Of a stretch of 64,000 nt of DNA, positions 46,160 to 54,807 are shown piece by piece. Below the pieces are notes generated by a model, which was given only the letters and a program-made list of their open reading frames with translations, ran no database searches and was not told where the DNA came from. How positions within the stretch are numbered: the first letter of the stretch is position 1; each line of letters opens with the position of its first letter. The position numbers were made by a program, and so were the translations under genes. This DNA comes from RPRC01 sp034933285 (GTDB lineage Bacteria > Desulfobacterota > Desulfuromonadia > Geobacterales > Geobacteraceae): contig JAYFNT010000005.1 in the NCBI GenBank assembly GCA_034933285.1, positions 62,001 through 126,000 on the forward strand. The letters are read 5' to 3'.

Positions 46160-46954
46160 ATGACTGAACCGCACCGCTTTTCCCGCACCGAGCTGCTGAT
46201 AGGCAGCGAGGGGCTGGAAAACCTCCGGAAATCGACCGTGGCTGTCTTCGGCCTGGGCGGGGTGGGCGGCCATGCCGCTGAAGCGCTATGCCGCGCCGGT
46301 GTCGGCAGGCTGGTCCTGGTTGATTTTGATGATGTCTGCCTGACGAACATGAATCGCCAGATCCTCGCCTTGAGCGATACCGTAGGCAAGGCCAAGGCTC
46401 TGCTCATGGCAGAGCGGATGAGGAAAATAAATCCCGATGCTGAAATCGTTCCCTGCAAAGACTTTTACTCAGCGGAAAACAGCGGATATCTGCTGTCGGA
46501 AAGTTACGATTACGTGCTGGATGCCATAGACAGCATAACCAGCAAGCTTCACCTGATCGGCAGCTGCCGCGAGCGCAGCATCCCGATCGTTTCCAGCATG
46601 GGCGCCGCTGCCAAGCTGGACCCGACCAAGATAAAGGTTGCTGATATCTCTGAGACGCACAAGTGCCGTATGGCGCGCATCATGCGCAAACTGTTGAAGC
46701 GGCGGGGTATCGACAGGGGGGTGAAAGTGGTATTTTCCACCGAGGAGCGTCTGGAGACCGCCTCGACTGACAGCCGCTGCAGGGAAGGATGCGAGTGCCC
46801 CAGCAGGGAAGATGCGGATTTTCCTTGCCGCCACCGCAAGATTACACTGGGCAGCGTGTCGTTCATACCGGCCATATTCGGTTTCACCATGGCGGGCGTG
46901 GCGGTCAATGAGCTGCTTGCGGCCCACTTACCCGGGCCTACTCCGCCGAAGTAG
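46160..46954 (+). CDS. tcdA: tRNA threonylcarbamoyladenosine dehydratase
   Basis: 264 aa ThiF/E1-like protein: FSRTELLIGSEGLENL start, ATP-binding VFGLGGVGGHAAEALCRAG, VDFDDVCLTNMNRQ, and DAIDSITSKLHLI. A Cys-rich loop (CREGCECPSRE) is typical of this family. It cyclises the t6A37 modification of ANN-decoding tRNAs. Follows tatD on the same strand after a repeat cluster. Confidence 0.93.
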   Translation: MTEPHRFSRTELLIGSEGLENLRKSTVAVFGLGGVGGHAAEALCRAGVGRLVLVDFDDVCLTNMNRQILALSDTVGKAKALLMAERMRKINPDAEIVPCKDFYSAENSGYLLSESYDYVLDAIDSITSKLHLIGSCRERSIPIVSSMGAAAKLDPTKIKVADISETHKCRMARIMRKLLKRRGIDRGVKVVFSTEERLETASTDSRCREGCECPSREDADFPCRHRKITLGSVSFIPAIFGFTMAGVAVNELLAAHLPGPTPPK

Positions 46955-47075
46955 ACAGGCTACGAAGGCCCGGCCCAGGACGCCGAACGTGATGCTTGAA
47001 TTGGATACCCTACTATCCTATGTTATGTGTAATGAGCACGGTGAGGGTGTGAAACGTTAATCATGCCGCTTGAGA

Positions 47076-47195
47076 CCCCCTCACCCGGTGTTGCGCACAC
47101 ACCCTCTCCCTTGATGGCGAGGGTATGCATCGAACCCTTCCCTTTAACCCTCTCCATTGAGGGAGAGGGTGACGCGAAGCGGCGGGTGAGGGGGT
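47076..47195. repeat. Intergenic CCCTCACCC/GGGTGAGGG palindromic element
   Basis: About 120 bases bounded by CCCCCTCACCC and GGGTGAGGGGG, with inner CCCTCTCCC and GGGAGAGGG pairs. A second copy is at 56197-56296. These form long hairpins between genes. Confidence 0.8.
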
Positions 47196-47259
47196 AATGG
47201 GTAGCGCTGGCAACAGGTCGAATTCCGGATGATTTTTATATACTTACAGGAGGTTCTGC

Positions 47260-47757
47260 ATGGGCAAGGAATACACGGTTCAGGAAGCTCTGCGGATGGC
47301 GATCAAGGCTGAAAAGGAAAGCAGGGATTTTTACCTCAAGGCCGCCTCGGTGACTGCCAACGCGAGGGCCAGGAAAGTGTTCAACCTGCTGGCAGGTGAA
47401 GAGGAACAGCACCTGGCGGCCTTCTTCGGGCTCTATGAGGGGGACGAATTCGGCGACCTCCAGGCATATCTGGCTTCTCCGCCGGACAAGTCTTCGCCGA
47501 GCTATGTCGCGCTGAAAAAGGCGATCGGCAGGGAAACGCCGGAACAGAAGGCGCTCGAGACAGCATTGCGGGAGGAAAAGGCGATTATCGACCGCTATAC
47601 AGAATTTGTACATGATATTGTCGATCCGCTGGTGCGCGGTATTTTCCAGCGTGTTATCGGGGAGACGCAAAAACATTACGAGCTGATCGAGTCTGAATAT
47701 TCCTTTCTTATGGGTATGGTGCATGAGTCGGACCAGGACATTTATGTAAGAGAATGA
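47260..47757 (+). CDS. Ferritin-like/rubrerythrin-type protein
   Basis: 165 aa behind AGGAGG. Four-helix bundle with EKESRDFYLKAA, GEEEQHLAAFF, EEKAIIDRYTEF and GETQKHYELIE supplying the Glu/His di-iron ligands. No rubredoxin domain. It resembles the protein at 20118 in plan. Peroxide reduction or iron handling is likely. Confidence 0.87.
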   Translation: MGKEYTVQEALRMAIKAEKESRDFYLKAASVTANARARKVFNLLAGEEEQHLAAFFGLYEGDEFGDLQAYLASPPDKSSPSYVALKKAIGRETPEQKALETALREEKAIIDRYTEFVHDIVDPLVRGIFQRVIGETQKHYELIESEYSFLMGMVHESDQDIYVRE

Positions 47758-47811
47758 AGCAATGTTTGTTTCGTTTGTTCGGTAGTGTTCGTACAGTAAT
47801 ATCAAAAAGTC

Positions 47812-47887
47812 TTGACTTTACATAAAAATGTGGGTAATAAATATGCGACCACAAGGCCACACCCCCTTTGAACAAGGGGTTTTTTTT
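47812..47887 (+). promoter_or_regulatory. Promoter closely followed by a terminator hairpin
   Basis: TTGACT, 17 bases, TAATAA (47835-47840) forms a good sigma-70 promoter. Only about 20 bases downstream is ACCCCCTTTG-AA-CAAGGGGT followed by eight T. Either the hairpin ends the ferritin-like transcript and the promoter match is chance, or the porin gene is controlled by early termination. Confidence 0.45.
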
Positions 47888-48003
47888 GGAATGCGCTTAT
47901 GTAGTGATAAAAATATTGTTTTCATGCAATTCAATGATGTCAGCATCCGAAGCCGCAATCATGGTTGAGGGGGCAATTTCACCAAGTAAAAAAGGAGGAA
48001 GAC

Positions 48004-49224
48004 GTGAGTAAGAGATTATTGTCTATCGCAGCTGCTCTGGCCGCCTGCGTCCTGGTTGGTCAGGGTGCACAGGCCAAGACCCTTGAGGACATCCTCAAGG
48101 AAAAAGGTGTCATCACAGAAGCGGACTACAAGGAAGTAACCAAGAGCAAGCCGTTTGATTACAAGCTTGGCAAGGGTTTCACCTTCACCTCCGCGGACGA
48201 GAAGTTCCAGTTGAGCATTGGCGGCAGGATGCAGTTCCGCTATACGTTCATGGACAACGACGGTCCCAACACTGACACCAGCTCATTCAATGCCCAGCGC
48301 ATCAGGCTGATCGCCCAAGGCTACGCCTACAGCAAGGATTTCACCTACAAGTTGGAGATCGACCCGAAAGTGCTTTCCGACAGCAGCGGAAACAATTCGA
48401 GGGGCGGATTGCTGGACTGCTTCATCAATTACAAGTTCATGAACGAACTGCAGCTCCTGGTCGGCCAGACCAAGGTCAAGTACGGCTACACTATGGTTCA
48501 GGCGGATGCTAACCTGATGTTTGTTGATCGTGTGCCCTGGATCAGCAGAATGGTCCCCGGTTATGAGCTTGGCGCTTTTGCGTACGGTAACTTTGCCAAG
48601 GGCCTTGTTGATTACGCCCTGTCGGTCACCAACGGCGACGGCCAGACCTATGCTGCGAGCACCAATCACAACGCCTTTGCCGCCCGGGTGGCGCTCAGCC
48701 CTCTTGGAAAAATGGCCAATGACGAACCTGACCTTGCCATCAGCAAAAAGCCGGTGTTCACCGTCGGCGCCAATTACCTGTACAACAACCTCAACTCCGG
48801 TGAAAACTGGGGAACCTATGGAACCTGGGCGACTACAGCACCTGCCGGGTGGAACAATAACCGTGATATCCAGAACTACGGCTTCGACGCCCATTTCAAA
48901 TGGATGGGTCTGGCGCTGCAGGGCGAGGCGCTCTTCTCTCAGGGCGTAAATAAAGACTCTAACGTTAAAAGATGCGCTCTTGGCTGGTATGGCCAGGCAG
49001 GTTACATGATCACCCCGAAAATCGGTGTTGCTTTCCGCTATTCCCAGTTTGACCCCAACAGGGGCCGTAGCAACGACCTGCAGTCCGAGCAGATCGGCGC
49101 GGTATCCTACTACTTCGACAAGCACAACCTCAAACTGCAGGCTGATGTGGGCAACATCCACGACCAGAGCTCGACAAACAGAGATGCCATGCAGTACCGG
49201 ATGCAGGCACAGCTGGTTTTCTAA
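48004..49224 (+). CDS. OprO/OprP-like oxyanion porin
   Basis: 406 aa from GTG 48004 behind AAAGGAGGA. Signal peptide 1-24 (GQGAQAKT), a short N-terminal helical segment (LEDILKEKGVITEADYKEV), then a barrel with FQLSIGGRMQFRYTFMDND and many aromatic-bounded strands to the terminal Phe. This is the phosphate-selective porin O/P family, barrels for anions. Because it heads the tungstate/molybdate region, oxyanion passage through the outer membrane is a sensible inference. Confidence 0.85.
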   Translation: MSKRLLSIAAALAACVLVGQGAQAKTLEDILKEKGVITEADYKEVTKSKPFDYKLGKGFTFTSADEKFQLSIGGRMQFRYTFMDNDGPNTDTSSFNAQRIRLIAQGYAYSKDFTYKLEIDPKVLSDSSGNNSRGGLLDCFINYKFMNELQLLVGQTKVKYGYTMVQADANLMFVDRVPWISRMVPGYELGAFAYGNFAKGLVDYALSVTNGDGQTYAASTNHNAFAARVALSPLGKMANDEPDLAISKKPVFTVGANYLYNNLNSGENWGTYGTWATTAPAGWNNNRDIQNYGFDAHFKWMGLALQGEALFSQGVNKDSNVKRCALGWYGQAGYMITPKIGVAFRYSQFDPNRGRSNDLQSEQIGAVSYYFDKHNLKLQADVGNIHDQSSTNRDAMQYRMQAQLVF

Positions 49225-49271
49225 TCTGAAACTTGCATCAAACACATAATATGGTAACCTTCATCATGGTT

Positions 49272-49303
49272 GGGGGGGAGTCAGCTCCCCCCCCATTTTT
49301 TTA
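49272..49303 (+). terminator. Rho-independent terminator after the porin
   Basis: GGGGGGGAG, loop TCAG, then CTCCCCCCC, followed by ATTTTTTT. A textbook terminator ending the porin transcript. Confidence 0.9.
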
Positions 49304-49306
49304 ACT

Positions 49307-49334
49307 ATCGTTATCAATTAATCTATATAATTAA
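49307..49334. promoter_or_regulatory. ModE-like operator candidate
   Basis: ATCGTTATCAA, six bases, TATATAATTAA matches the known ModE operator pattern (ATCGnTATATA-N6-TATATAACGAT) well on the left half and in the TATATAA part of the right half, at the correct spacing. It lies 44 bases before the first binding-protein gene, where a molybdate or tungstate repressor would act. Confidence 0.45.
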
Positions 49335-49377
49335 TTTAATTATCGGGCAGTAAACTAACCTGGCACGGAGGGGAACC

Positions 49378-50232
49378 ATGTTGAAAAAATTGACAAAATC
49401 GTTCGTTTGCCTTACATTTGCATTGCTGTATGCGTCGATTGCCCAGGCAGGTGATGGCCTGGTATTGATGGCGAGCACCATCGGACCGATAGATGCCGGG
49501 ATCGTCCAGGTGCTGGAAGACCAGTTCGAGAAAGAGAGCGGTATCCGGGTCCGCCACGTGGGCGCCGGAACCGGAGCAGCCCTGAAAATCGCCCAGCAGG
49601 GCAGCGTTGACCTGGCCATGGTGCACGCCAAGTCGCTGGAGGAAAAATTCGTCAAGGACGGTTACGGAACCGAGCGGATACCGTTCATGTACAACGATTT
49701 CGTCATCGTCGGCCCGGCTGATGATCCTGCCGGCATCAAGGGCATGAAAAGCGGGGTCGAGGCGTTGAAGAAGATTGCCGAAAAGGGCGTTCCCTTCATC
49801 AGCCGCGGCGACAAGTCGGGCACCCATGTGGCCGAGATGGAACTGTGGGCCAAGGCCGGAATCAAGCCCGCCGGAGCCTGGTACACAGTTTTTGAGAAAG
49901 GCAGCGAAGGTAATGCGCCGACTCTCAAGTATACCGATTCGAAGTCGGCTTACACATACATGGACCGGGCAACCTACCTGTCGCTCAAAAACGCTATCAA
50001 GCTGGTTGTACTGGTGGAAAACGACGAGGCCATGCTGAACTTCATCAGCCTGATCCCGGTCAGCCAGAAGAAATTCCCGCAGGTCAACAGCGAAGACGCC
50101 ATGACGTTCGTGAAGTGGCTTACCGATCCGACCAAGGGCCAGAAGATCGTCAAGAGCTTCGGCGTTGAAAAATACGGTGCTCCCATGTTCTTCCCCAATT
50201 CAAACGAGTGGAAGGCTAGCCAGGGCAAGTAA
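49378..50232 (+). CDS. TupA-like oxyanion-binding protein, divergent paralogue
   Basis: 284 aa; signal peptide 1-24 (SIAQAGDG). PBP type II fold with VGAGTGAALKIAQQGSVDLA, FMYNDFVIVGPADDPAGIKG, FISRGDKSGTHVAEMELW and a GAPMFFPN end, all TupA-like. The tungstate-binding TTTSTQDSGL loop of TupA is replaced here by MASTIGPIDAGI, so ligand preference is probably different. Shares a plan with the next gene, from which it is split by repeats. Probably feeds the same TupBC transporter. Confidence 0.85.
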   Translation: MLKKLTKSFVCLTFALLYASIAQAGDGLVLMASTIGPIDAGIVQVLEDQFEKESGIRVRHVGAGTGAALKIAQQGSVDLAMVHAKSLEEKFVKDGYGTERIPFMYNDFVIVGPADDPAGIKGMKSGVEALKKIAEKGVPFISRGDKSGTHVAEMELWAKAGIKPAGAWYTVFEKGSEGNAPTLKYTDSKSAYTYMDRATYLSLKNAIKLVVLVENDEAMLNFISLIPVSQKKFPQVNSEDAMTFVKWLTDPTKGQKIVKSFGVEKYGAPMFFPNSNEWKASQGK

Positions 50233-50485
50233 AATCCCCCTCAATCCCCCTTTCTTAAAGGGGGAGGCTTGGAATCTATCCGTGCTTAAAAGGGGGAGCA
50301 AAGTTTTATGCAAAAAGTGAAGTTCTCATCCTCCCTTTCGTAAAGGGGGAGGCTTGGAATCTTCCCGTGTCTGAAAAGGGAAGTTGGATGGATGCAAAAT
50401 TTGAAGCTCTCATCTCCCCTTAAATTAAATTGGGGAGTGCTCTTCTCCCCCCTTTAGGAAAGGGGGGCGGGGGGGATTTAGGAAT
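50233..50485. repeat. Tandem repeat block between the two binding-protein genes
   Basis: Two tandem copies of about 86 bases (from about 50246 and 50332) share TAAAGGGGGAGGCTTGGAAT, ATCC/TCCCGTG and GAAG-CTCTCATC words. They are flanked by the same CCCCCTTT/AAAGGGGG palindromes as at 46000. No coding frame. Confidence 0.8.
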
Positions 50486-50511
50486 GTCCAAAAACTGAAA
50501 GGAGAAACAAC

Positions 50512-51357
50512 ATGTTCAAGTACGTTCGCAGCTTCGCTGCTGCATTTGCATTGCTGCTGGCCGCATCCGTTGCGTTTGCGGCTCCAACCAAGACGATCAT
50601 TCTCGCCACAACCACGAGCACCCAGGATTCCGGCCTGCTCGACGAACTCCTTCCCGTATTCCAGAAAAGCACCGGGTATTTCGTCAAGACCATTTCGGTC
50701 GGTTCCGGCCAGGCCATGAAGATGGGTGAAAAGGGCGAGGCGGATGTTCTCCTCGTGCACTCCCCGGACGCAGAGAAAAAGTTTGTCGAGCAGGGTTTCG
50801 GCGTCAACCGCAAGCTGGTCATGCACAATGACTTCATCATTATCGGCCCTGCAAACGACCCGGCCAGGATCAGGGGCGAAAAGTCCGCCAAGGAAGCCTT
50901 GAAGAAGATTGCGGCAGCCAATGCCCTGTTCCTTTCCAGGGGCGACAATTCCGGGACCCACGCGCTTGAGAAGAAGCTCTGGAAGGCGACCGGAATCAAG
51001 CAGGAAGGGCAGAAGTGGTATCAGCAGACCGGCCTCGGCATGGGACAGACTCTGAGCGTTGCCGCGGAGAAAAAGGGCTACACCATAGCTGACCGTGGTA
51101 CCTACCTCTCGCAAAAGAAAAACCTCGGCCTGGTAATCCTGGTTGAAGGCGACGCCTCGCTGCTTAACATTTATCACGTCATCGAAGTAAACCCTGCAAA
51201 GTGGCCCAAGGTCAACTCGGCAGGCGCCAAGGCTTTCTCCAACTTCATGGTCGCCAAGAAGACGCAGAACATTATCAAGACCTTCGGCGTCAAGAAGTAC
51301 GGCGCGCCCCTGTTCTTCCCGGATGCCGGCAAGGATCCCAAGTCGCTGGGGCTGTAA
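50512..51357 (+). CDS. tupA: Tungstate-binding periplasmic protein
   Basis: 281 aa; signal peptide 1-23 (SVAFAAPT). Canonical binding loop LATTTSTQDSGLLDEL, then VGSGQAMKMGEKGEADVLLV, VMHNDFIIIGPANDPARI and SRGDNSGTHALEKKLW. TupA binds tungstate with very high affinity and hands it to TupB. AAGGAG precedes the ATG, and its stop touches the tupB start. Molybdate binding cannot be excluded. Confidence 0.92.
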   Translation: MFKYVRSFAAAFALLLAASVAFAAPTKTIILATTTSTQDSGLLDELLPVFQKSTGYFVKTISVGSGQAMKMGEKGEADVLLVHSPDAEKKFVEQGFGVNRKLVMHNDFIIIGPANDPARIRGEKSAKEALKKIAAANALFLSRGDNSGTHALEKKLWKATGIKQEGQKWYQQTGLGMGQTLSVAAEKKGYTIADRGTYLSQKKNLGLVILVEGDASLLNIYHVIEVNPAKWPKVNSAGAKAFSNFMVAKKTQNIIKTFGVKKYGAPLFFPDAGKDPKSLGL

Positions 51358-52056
51358 ATGGACCTCATCCTTGAAGGACTCATCACGGCATTCAAACTGC
51401 TGTGGGCGCTGGACCCGGAAGTACTGGGCATAACCTGGCTGTCCCTCAAGGTGTCGGGAATCGCGACGCTCATCTCGGTGGTGCTGGGTGTCTCCACCGG
51501 GATGGTCGTCGCGCTCACCCGTTTCCCCGGCAAGAAATTCGTCGTCAGTGTGGTCAACACCGGCATGGGGCTTCCGCCGGTCGTCGTAGGTCTTTTCGTA
51601 ACCGTTTTTCTCTGGCGCAACGGCCCCTTCGGTTTTCTCGACATCCTCTACACTCCGACGGCCATTATCATAGCCCAGTCGGTTATTGCCACTCCCATCG
51701 TCATGGGCATATCCATCGCTGCACTGCAGAACCTTCCCAACAAGCTGCGACTGCAGATTCTATCCCTCGGCGCGACCCGCCTGCAAATGGTTCTGATGCT
51801 GATCAGGGAAGCGCGGCTGCCGCTCATGGCCGCGGTGATGGCCGGTTTCGGCGGAGTAATCTCGGAAGTAGGCGCTTCCATCATGGTGGGCGGAAACATA
51901 AAGGGCTACTCCAGGGTTCTGACTACCGCAACAGTCATGGAAACCGGCAAGGGCGAGTTTGCCACTGCCTTTGCTTTGTCCATTATTCTTCTGTTCCTGG
52001 TATTTGTGGTAAATTACCTTTTCACGTTAATCCAGCAGAGAGAGAGACCCCGCTGA
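51358..52056 (+). CDS. tupB: Tungstate ABC transporter permease
   Basis: 232 aa, begins at the base after the tupA stop. About five to six transmembrane helices and the permease EAA loop (ALQNLPNKLRLQILSLGATR... then GFGGVISEVGASIMVGGNI). It forms the inner-membrane channel with TupC. Confidence 0.93.
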   Translation: MDLILEGLITAFKLLWALDPEVLGITWLSLKVSGIATLISVVLGVSTGMVVALTRFPGKKFVVSVVNTGMGLPPVVVGLFVTVFLWRNGPFGFLDILYTPTAIIIAQSVIATPIVMGISIAALQNLPNKLRLQILSLGATRLQMVLMLIREARLPLMAAVMAGFGGVISEVGASIMVGGNIKGYSRVLTTATVMETGKGEFATAFALSIILLFLVFVVNYLFTLIQQRERPR

Positions 52057-52058
52057 AC

Positions 52059-53150
52059 ATGTCGGACAACATCCTTGCAATAGAAGACCTCAAGGTGGAA
52101 TTCGGGGGGGTATCGGTTTTGGACATCCCCTCCTTTTGCATCAAGGAAAAGGAGTTCGTTTCCCTTATCGGACCCAACGGCAGCGGCAAATCCACCCTGC
52201 TTCTGGCCTTGAACCGCCTCCTCAAACCGGTATCAGGACGGCTTTCCTTCAGGGGCAACGAGATAGCTTCCCGCGATGAAGCTCTCCATTACCGCCGAAG
52301 AGTGTCGATGGTTTTCCAGGAACCGCTCCTGTTTGATACGACCGTATACAGGAACGTAGCCTCCGGCCTGAAGATACGGGGAATGGGCGGACAGGAGGTA
52401 CGCGAACGCGTTACGAAATACCTGGCCTGCTTCAACATAGAGCACCTGGCCCACCGTTCGGCGCGCAAACTGTCCGGAGGGGAATCCCAGAGGACCAGCC
52501 TCGCGCGGGCATTTGCCATGGAACCTGAAGTCATATTCCTCGACGAACCTTTTTCCGCCCTCGATCCTCCCACCCGCCATGCCCTGACTGACGACCTGGA
52601 GAAAATCGTCAGGGAAACCGGCATCACCGCCCTCATGGTGACCCACGACCAGTCCGAGGCCTTGCGCATGTCGGACCGTATAGCTGTCATGCAGGACGGT
52701 AAAATCGTCCAGTCGGGGTCTCCGCTTGCCGTGATGAACAACCCGGTGAACGAGTTCGTCGCCAACTTCGTCGGCATGGACACAATTCTGGAGGGCAGGG
52801 TACTGAAAGCACATGAAGGGACAGTGTCGGTCGGCATTCTGGACAAGGAAATAGACGCTCTGGGCGATGCTGAGCCGGGAGAAGGCATGTATTGCTGCAT
52901 CAGGCCGGAAAACGTGACCATTGAGCTGACCGACCCGGATGACCTGACGAGCGCGAGGAATGTCTTCCCGGCCGTCATCCGCGACATCTTCTCTGTGGGA
53001 CCCTTCCTCAAGGTGGTTCTGGATTGCGGTTTCACTCTAACCTCCTTCGTTACCCGAGAGGCATTCGCAGTGCTTGATCTGAAGGAAGGGATGAATGTTT
53101 TCGCTTCATTCAAGGCAACCGCAGTTCACCTAATTCCCCTGCGGAAATGA
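52059..53150 (+). CDS. tupC: Tungstate ABC transporter ATP-binding protein
   Basis: 363 aa from ATG 52059, two bases after tupB; a longer upstream in-frame reading overlaps tupB and is not used. Walker A GPNGSGKST, Q loop, signature LSGGESQRTSLARA, Walker B VIFLDEPFSALDP, switch His VTHDQ. The C-terminal about 120 residues form a TOBE-like oxyanion-sensing domain, as in ModC, suggesting feedback inhibition by the substrate. Confidence 0.93.
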   Translation: MSDNILAIEDLKVEFGGVSVLDIPSFCIKEKEFVSLIGPNGSGKSTLLLALNRLLKPVSGRLSFRGNEIASRDEALHYRRRVSMVFQEPLLFDTTVYRNVASGLKIRGMGGQEVRERVTKYLACFNIEHLAHRSARKLSGGESQRTSLARAFAMEPEVIFLDEPFSALDPPTRHALTDDLEKIVRETGITALMVTHDQSEALRMSDRIAVMQDGKIVQSGSPLAVMNNPVNEFVANFVGMDTILEGRVLKAHEGTVSVGILDKEIDALGDAEPGEGMYCCIRPENVTIELTDPDDLTSARNVFPAVIRDIFSVGPFLKVVLDCGFTLTSFVTREAFAVLDLKEGMNVFASFKATAVHLIPLRK

Positions 53151-53222
53151 TCGGCTCCGCAAGAGCCCCTAATGAAATTGAACGGCCGGAAACTGGCCGG
53201 CGATGGAAGTAATTTCCTGGGA

Positions 53223-53255
53223 GGGGAGTGGTTTTTGAACCGCCCCCTTTTTCGT
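53223..53255 (+). terminator. Terminator after tupC
   Basis: GGGG-AGT-GGTT stem pairs with AACC-GC-CCCC and is followed by TTTTT. It separates the transporter unit from moeA. Confidence 0.7.
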
Positions 53256-53427
53256 TTGTGAAAGCATCCCAATGCCTGGGCTTGCCCGTGTATCGACATA
53301 TCAGCGCAAACCCCGGCTTCCTTGATGGCGCATTCTCTTGACGACCATCCCGTTTGTCTGGTACAAGTGGTAACTGCCTGTTTTTAAGCGAAATATCGTA
53401 CAATAATTACGCCTGGAGTTGTGAACC

Positions 53428-54642
53428 ATGCCAACATTTGCCGAAGCCAGAAAAATAATACTCGACAGTGTCAAGCCGTTGGGCGTCGAAAGGGTCCAGA
53501 TCCTGGAGGCTGCCGGCCGCGTGCTTGCCGAAGACATCATAGCTCCCTGGGATATGCCCCTGTGGGACAACACTGCCATGGACGGATATGCCGTCCGCTC
53601 CGAAGACTGCGGTTCGCCGACCGTCCTCAGGCTGGCAGGTTTCCTCCCGGCAGGCGGGAACATGACCGAGACACTGCAGCCGGGCACTGCCGTCAAGATC
53701 CTTACCGGCGCCCCTATCCCGCCGGGCGCGGACGCCGTGGTCCAGGTGGAGGAAACCGAAGAGTCCGGCGGCTCGGTTACGATCCGCATACCGGTTAAAA
53801 AGCGGGATCACATCCGTTTCAAGGGCGAGGATGTAAAGACCGGGGAGGTTATCCTGCCCGCGGGTACGGTGCTCAGACCCTCGGAAATAAGCATGCTTGC
53901 CTCTTTCGGCAAGGTGTTCGTGCCGGTTCACCGCAAGGTGCGCGTTGCAGTCCTTTCCACCGGCGACGAGCTGGTGGAGCCGGGCGAAGCGCTTGCTCCC
54001 GGCAAAATAATCAACAGCAACTCACCCGCACTTGCCGCCTGCGTCAGGCAGGCGGGCGGAATTCCGATCATGCTCGGCATCGCCCGGGACAACCCGGAAA
54101 GCCTGCGGGAAAAACTGGCTGAAGGACTGCAGGCCGACGTTCTCATAACCTCGGCCGGCGTGTCGGCCGGCGATCGGGACTATGTGCGCGACATCCTGGA
54201 TGAGTTGGGGTTGAAGCAACTGTTCTGGAAGGTTGACATCAAGCCGGGCCGCCCGACTGCCTTCGGTCTCCATGACGGAACGCCGGTTTTTTCCTTGCCG
54301 GGCAACCCGGTTTCCAGCCTGCTGACTTTCGAGGAGTTCGTACGTCCTGCGCTGCTGAGGATGATGGGACACCAGAGAGTGCTGCGGCCGCTGGTGATTG
54401 CCACGCTCAAGGAAGGTATCCGCAAGAAACCCGGCCGGGTCAACTTCTTGCGCGTGGCCGTGGAACAGGACAACGGCCGCTTCCTCGCATGGAGCCCGGG
54501 GAAACAGGATACGGGCTACCTGAAGACCCTGCTGCTGGCTGACGGGATCGCAGTGATCCCAGCTGAATGCGGCGATCTCTCTGCCGGAGACCAGGTGGAG
54601 GTCCACCTGCTGGATGAAAATACGGGGCTGATGGAAGCGTAA
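53428..54642 (+). CDS. moeA: Molybdopterin molybdenumtransferase MoeA
   Basis: 404 aa with the full MoeA plan: MPLWDNTAMDGYAVR, GTAVKILTGAPIPPGADAVV, VLSTGDELVEPG, MogA-like domain TSAGVSAGDRDYVRD, and FSLPGNPVSS. It inserts molybdate (or tungstate) into adenylylated molybdopterin. One copy of MoeA is seen here; neighbouring moaC and mogA complete a cofactor set. Confidence 0.96.
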   Translation: MPTFAEARKIILDSVKPLGVERVQILEAAGRVLAEDIIAPWDMPLWDNTAMDGYAVRSEDCGSPTVLRLAGFLPAGGNMTETLQPGTAVKILTGAPIPPGADAVVQVEETEESGGSVTIRIPVKKRDHIRFKGEDVKTGEVILPAGTVLRPSEISMLASFGKVFVPVHRKVRVAVLSTGDELVEPGEALAPGKIINSNSPALAACVRQAGGIPIMLGIARDNPESLREKLAEGLQADVLITSAGVSAGDRDYVRDILDELGLKQLFWKVDIKPGRPTAFGLHDGTPVFSLPGNPVSSLLTFEEFVRPALLRMMGHQRVLRPLVIATLKEGIRKKPGRVNFLRVAVEQDNGRFLAWSPGKQDTGYLKTLLLADGIAVIPAECGDLSAGDQVEVHLLDENTGLMEA

Positions 54643-54649
54643 TAACAGC

Positions 54650-54694
54650 GGGCAATAGGCGATAGGCAATGGGCAATGGGCGATAGGCAATAGG
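54650..54694. repeat. Short GGCAATAGGC-type tandem repeat
   Basis: Successive GGCAATAGG/GGCGATAGG/GGCAATGGG words, period about 7-14, in the moeA-moaC gap. Shorter relatives occur at about 28873-28890. Confidence 0.7.
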
Positions 54695-54807
54695 AAGAAT
54701 ACAGAAGTCATAAGTAAAGGCAAAAGGCAAGCAACTGACAACTTAACACTTAACACTTAACACTTAAAACCACATCTGGCTACCAGCTTCAAGCTATCGG
54801 AGAAAAC

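Noticed and set aside
46000..50485. CRISPR array from the short repeated words
   Set aside because: Repeats are palindromic blocks without regular spacer length, and no cas gene is present anywhere in the window.
51402..52058. N-terminal extension of tupC in frame
   Set aside because: Overlaps tupB in another frame; the real start is ATG 52059, where ABC ATPase similarity begins.
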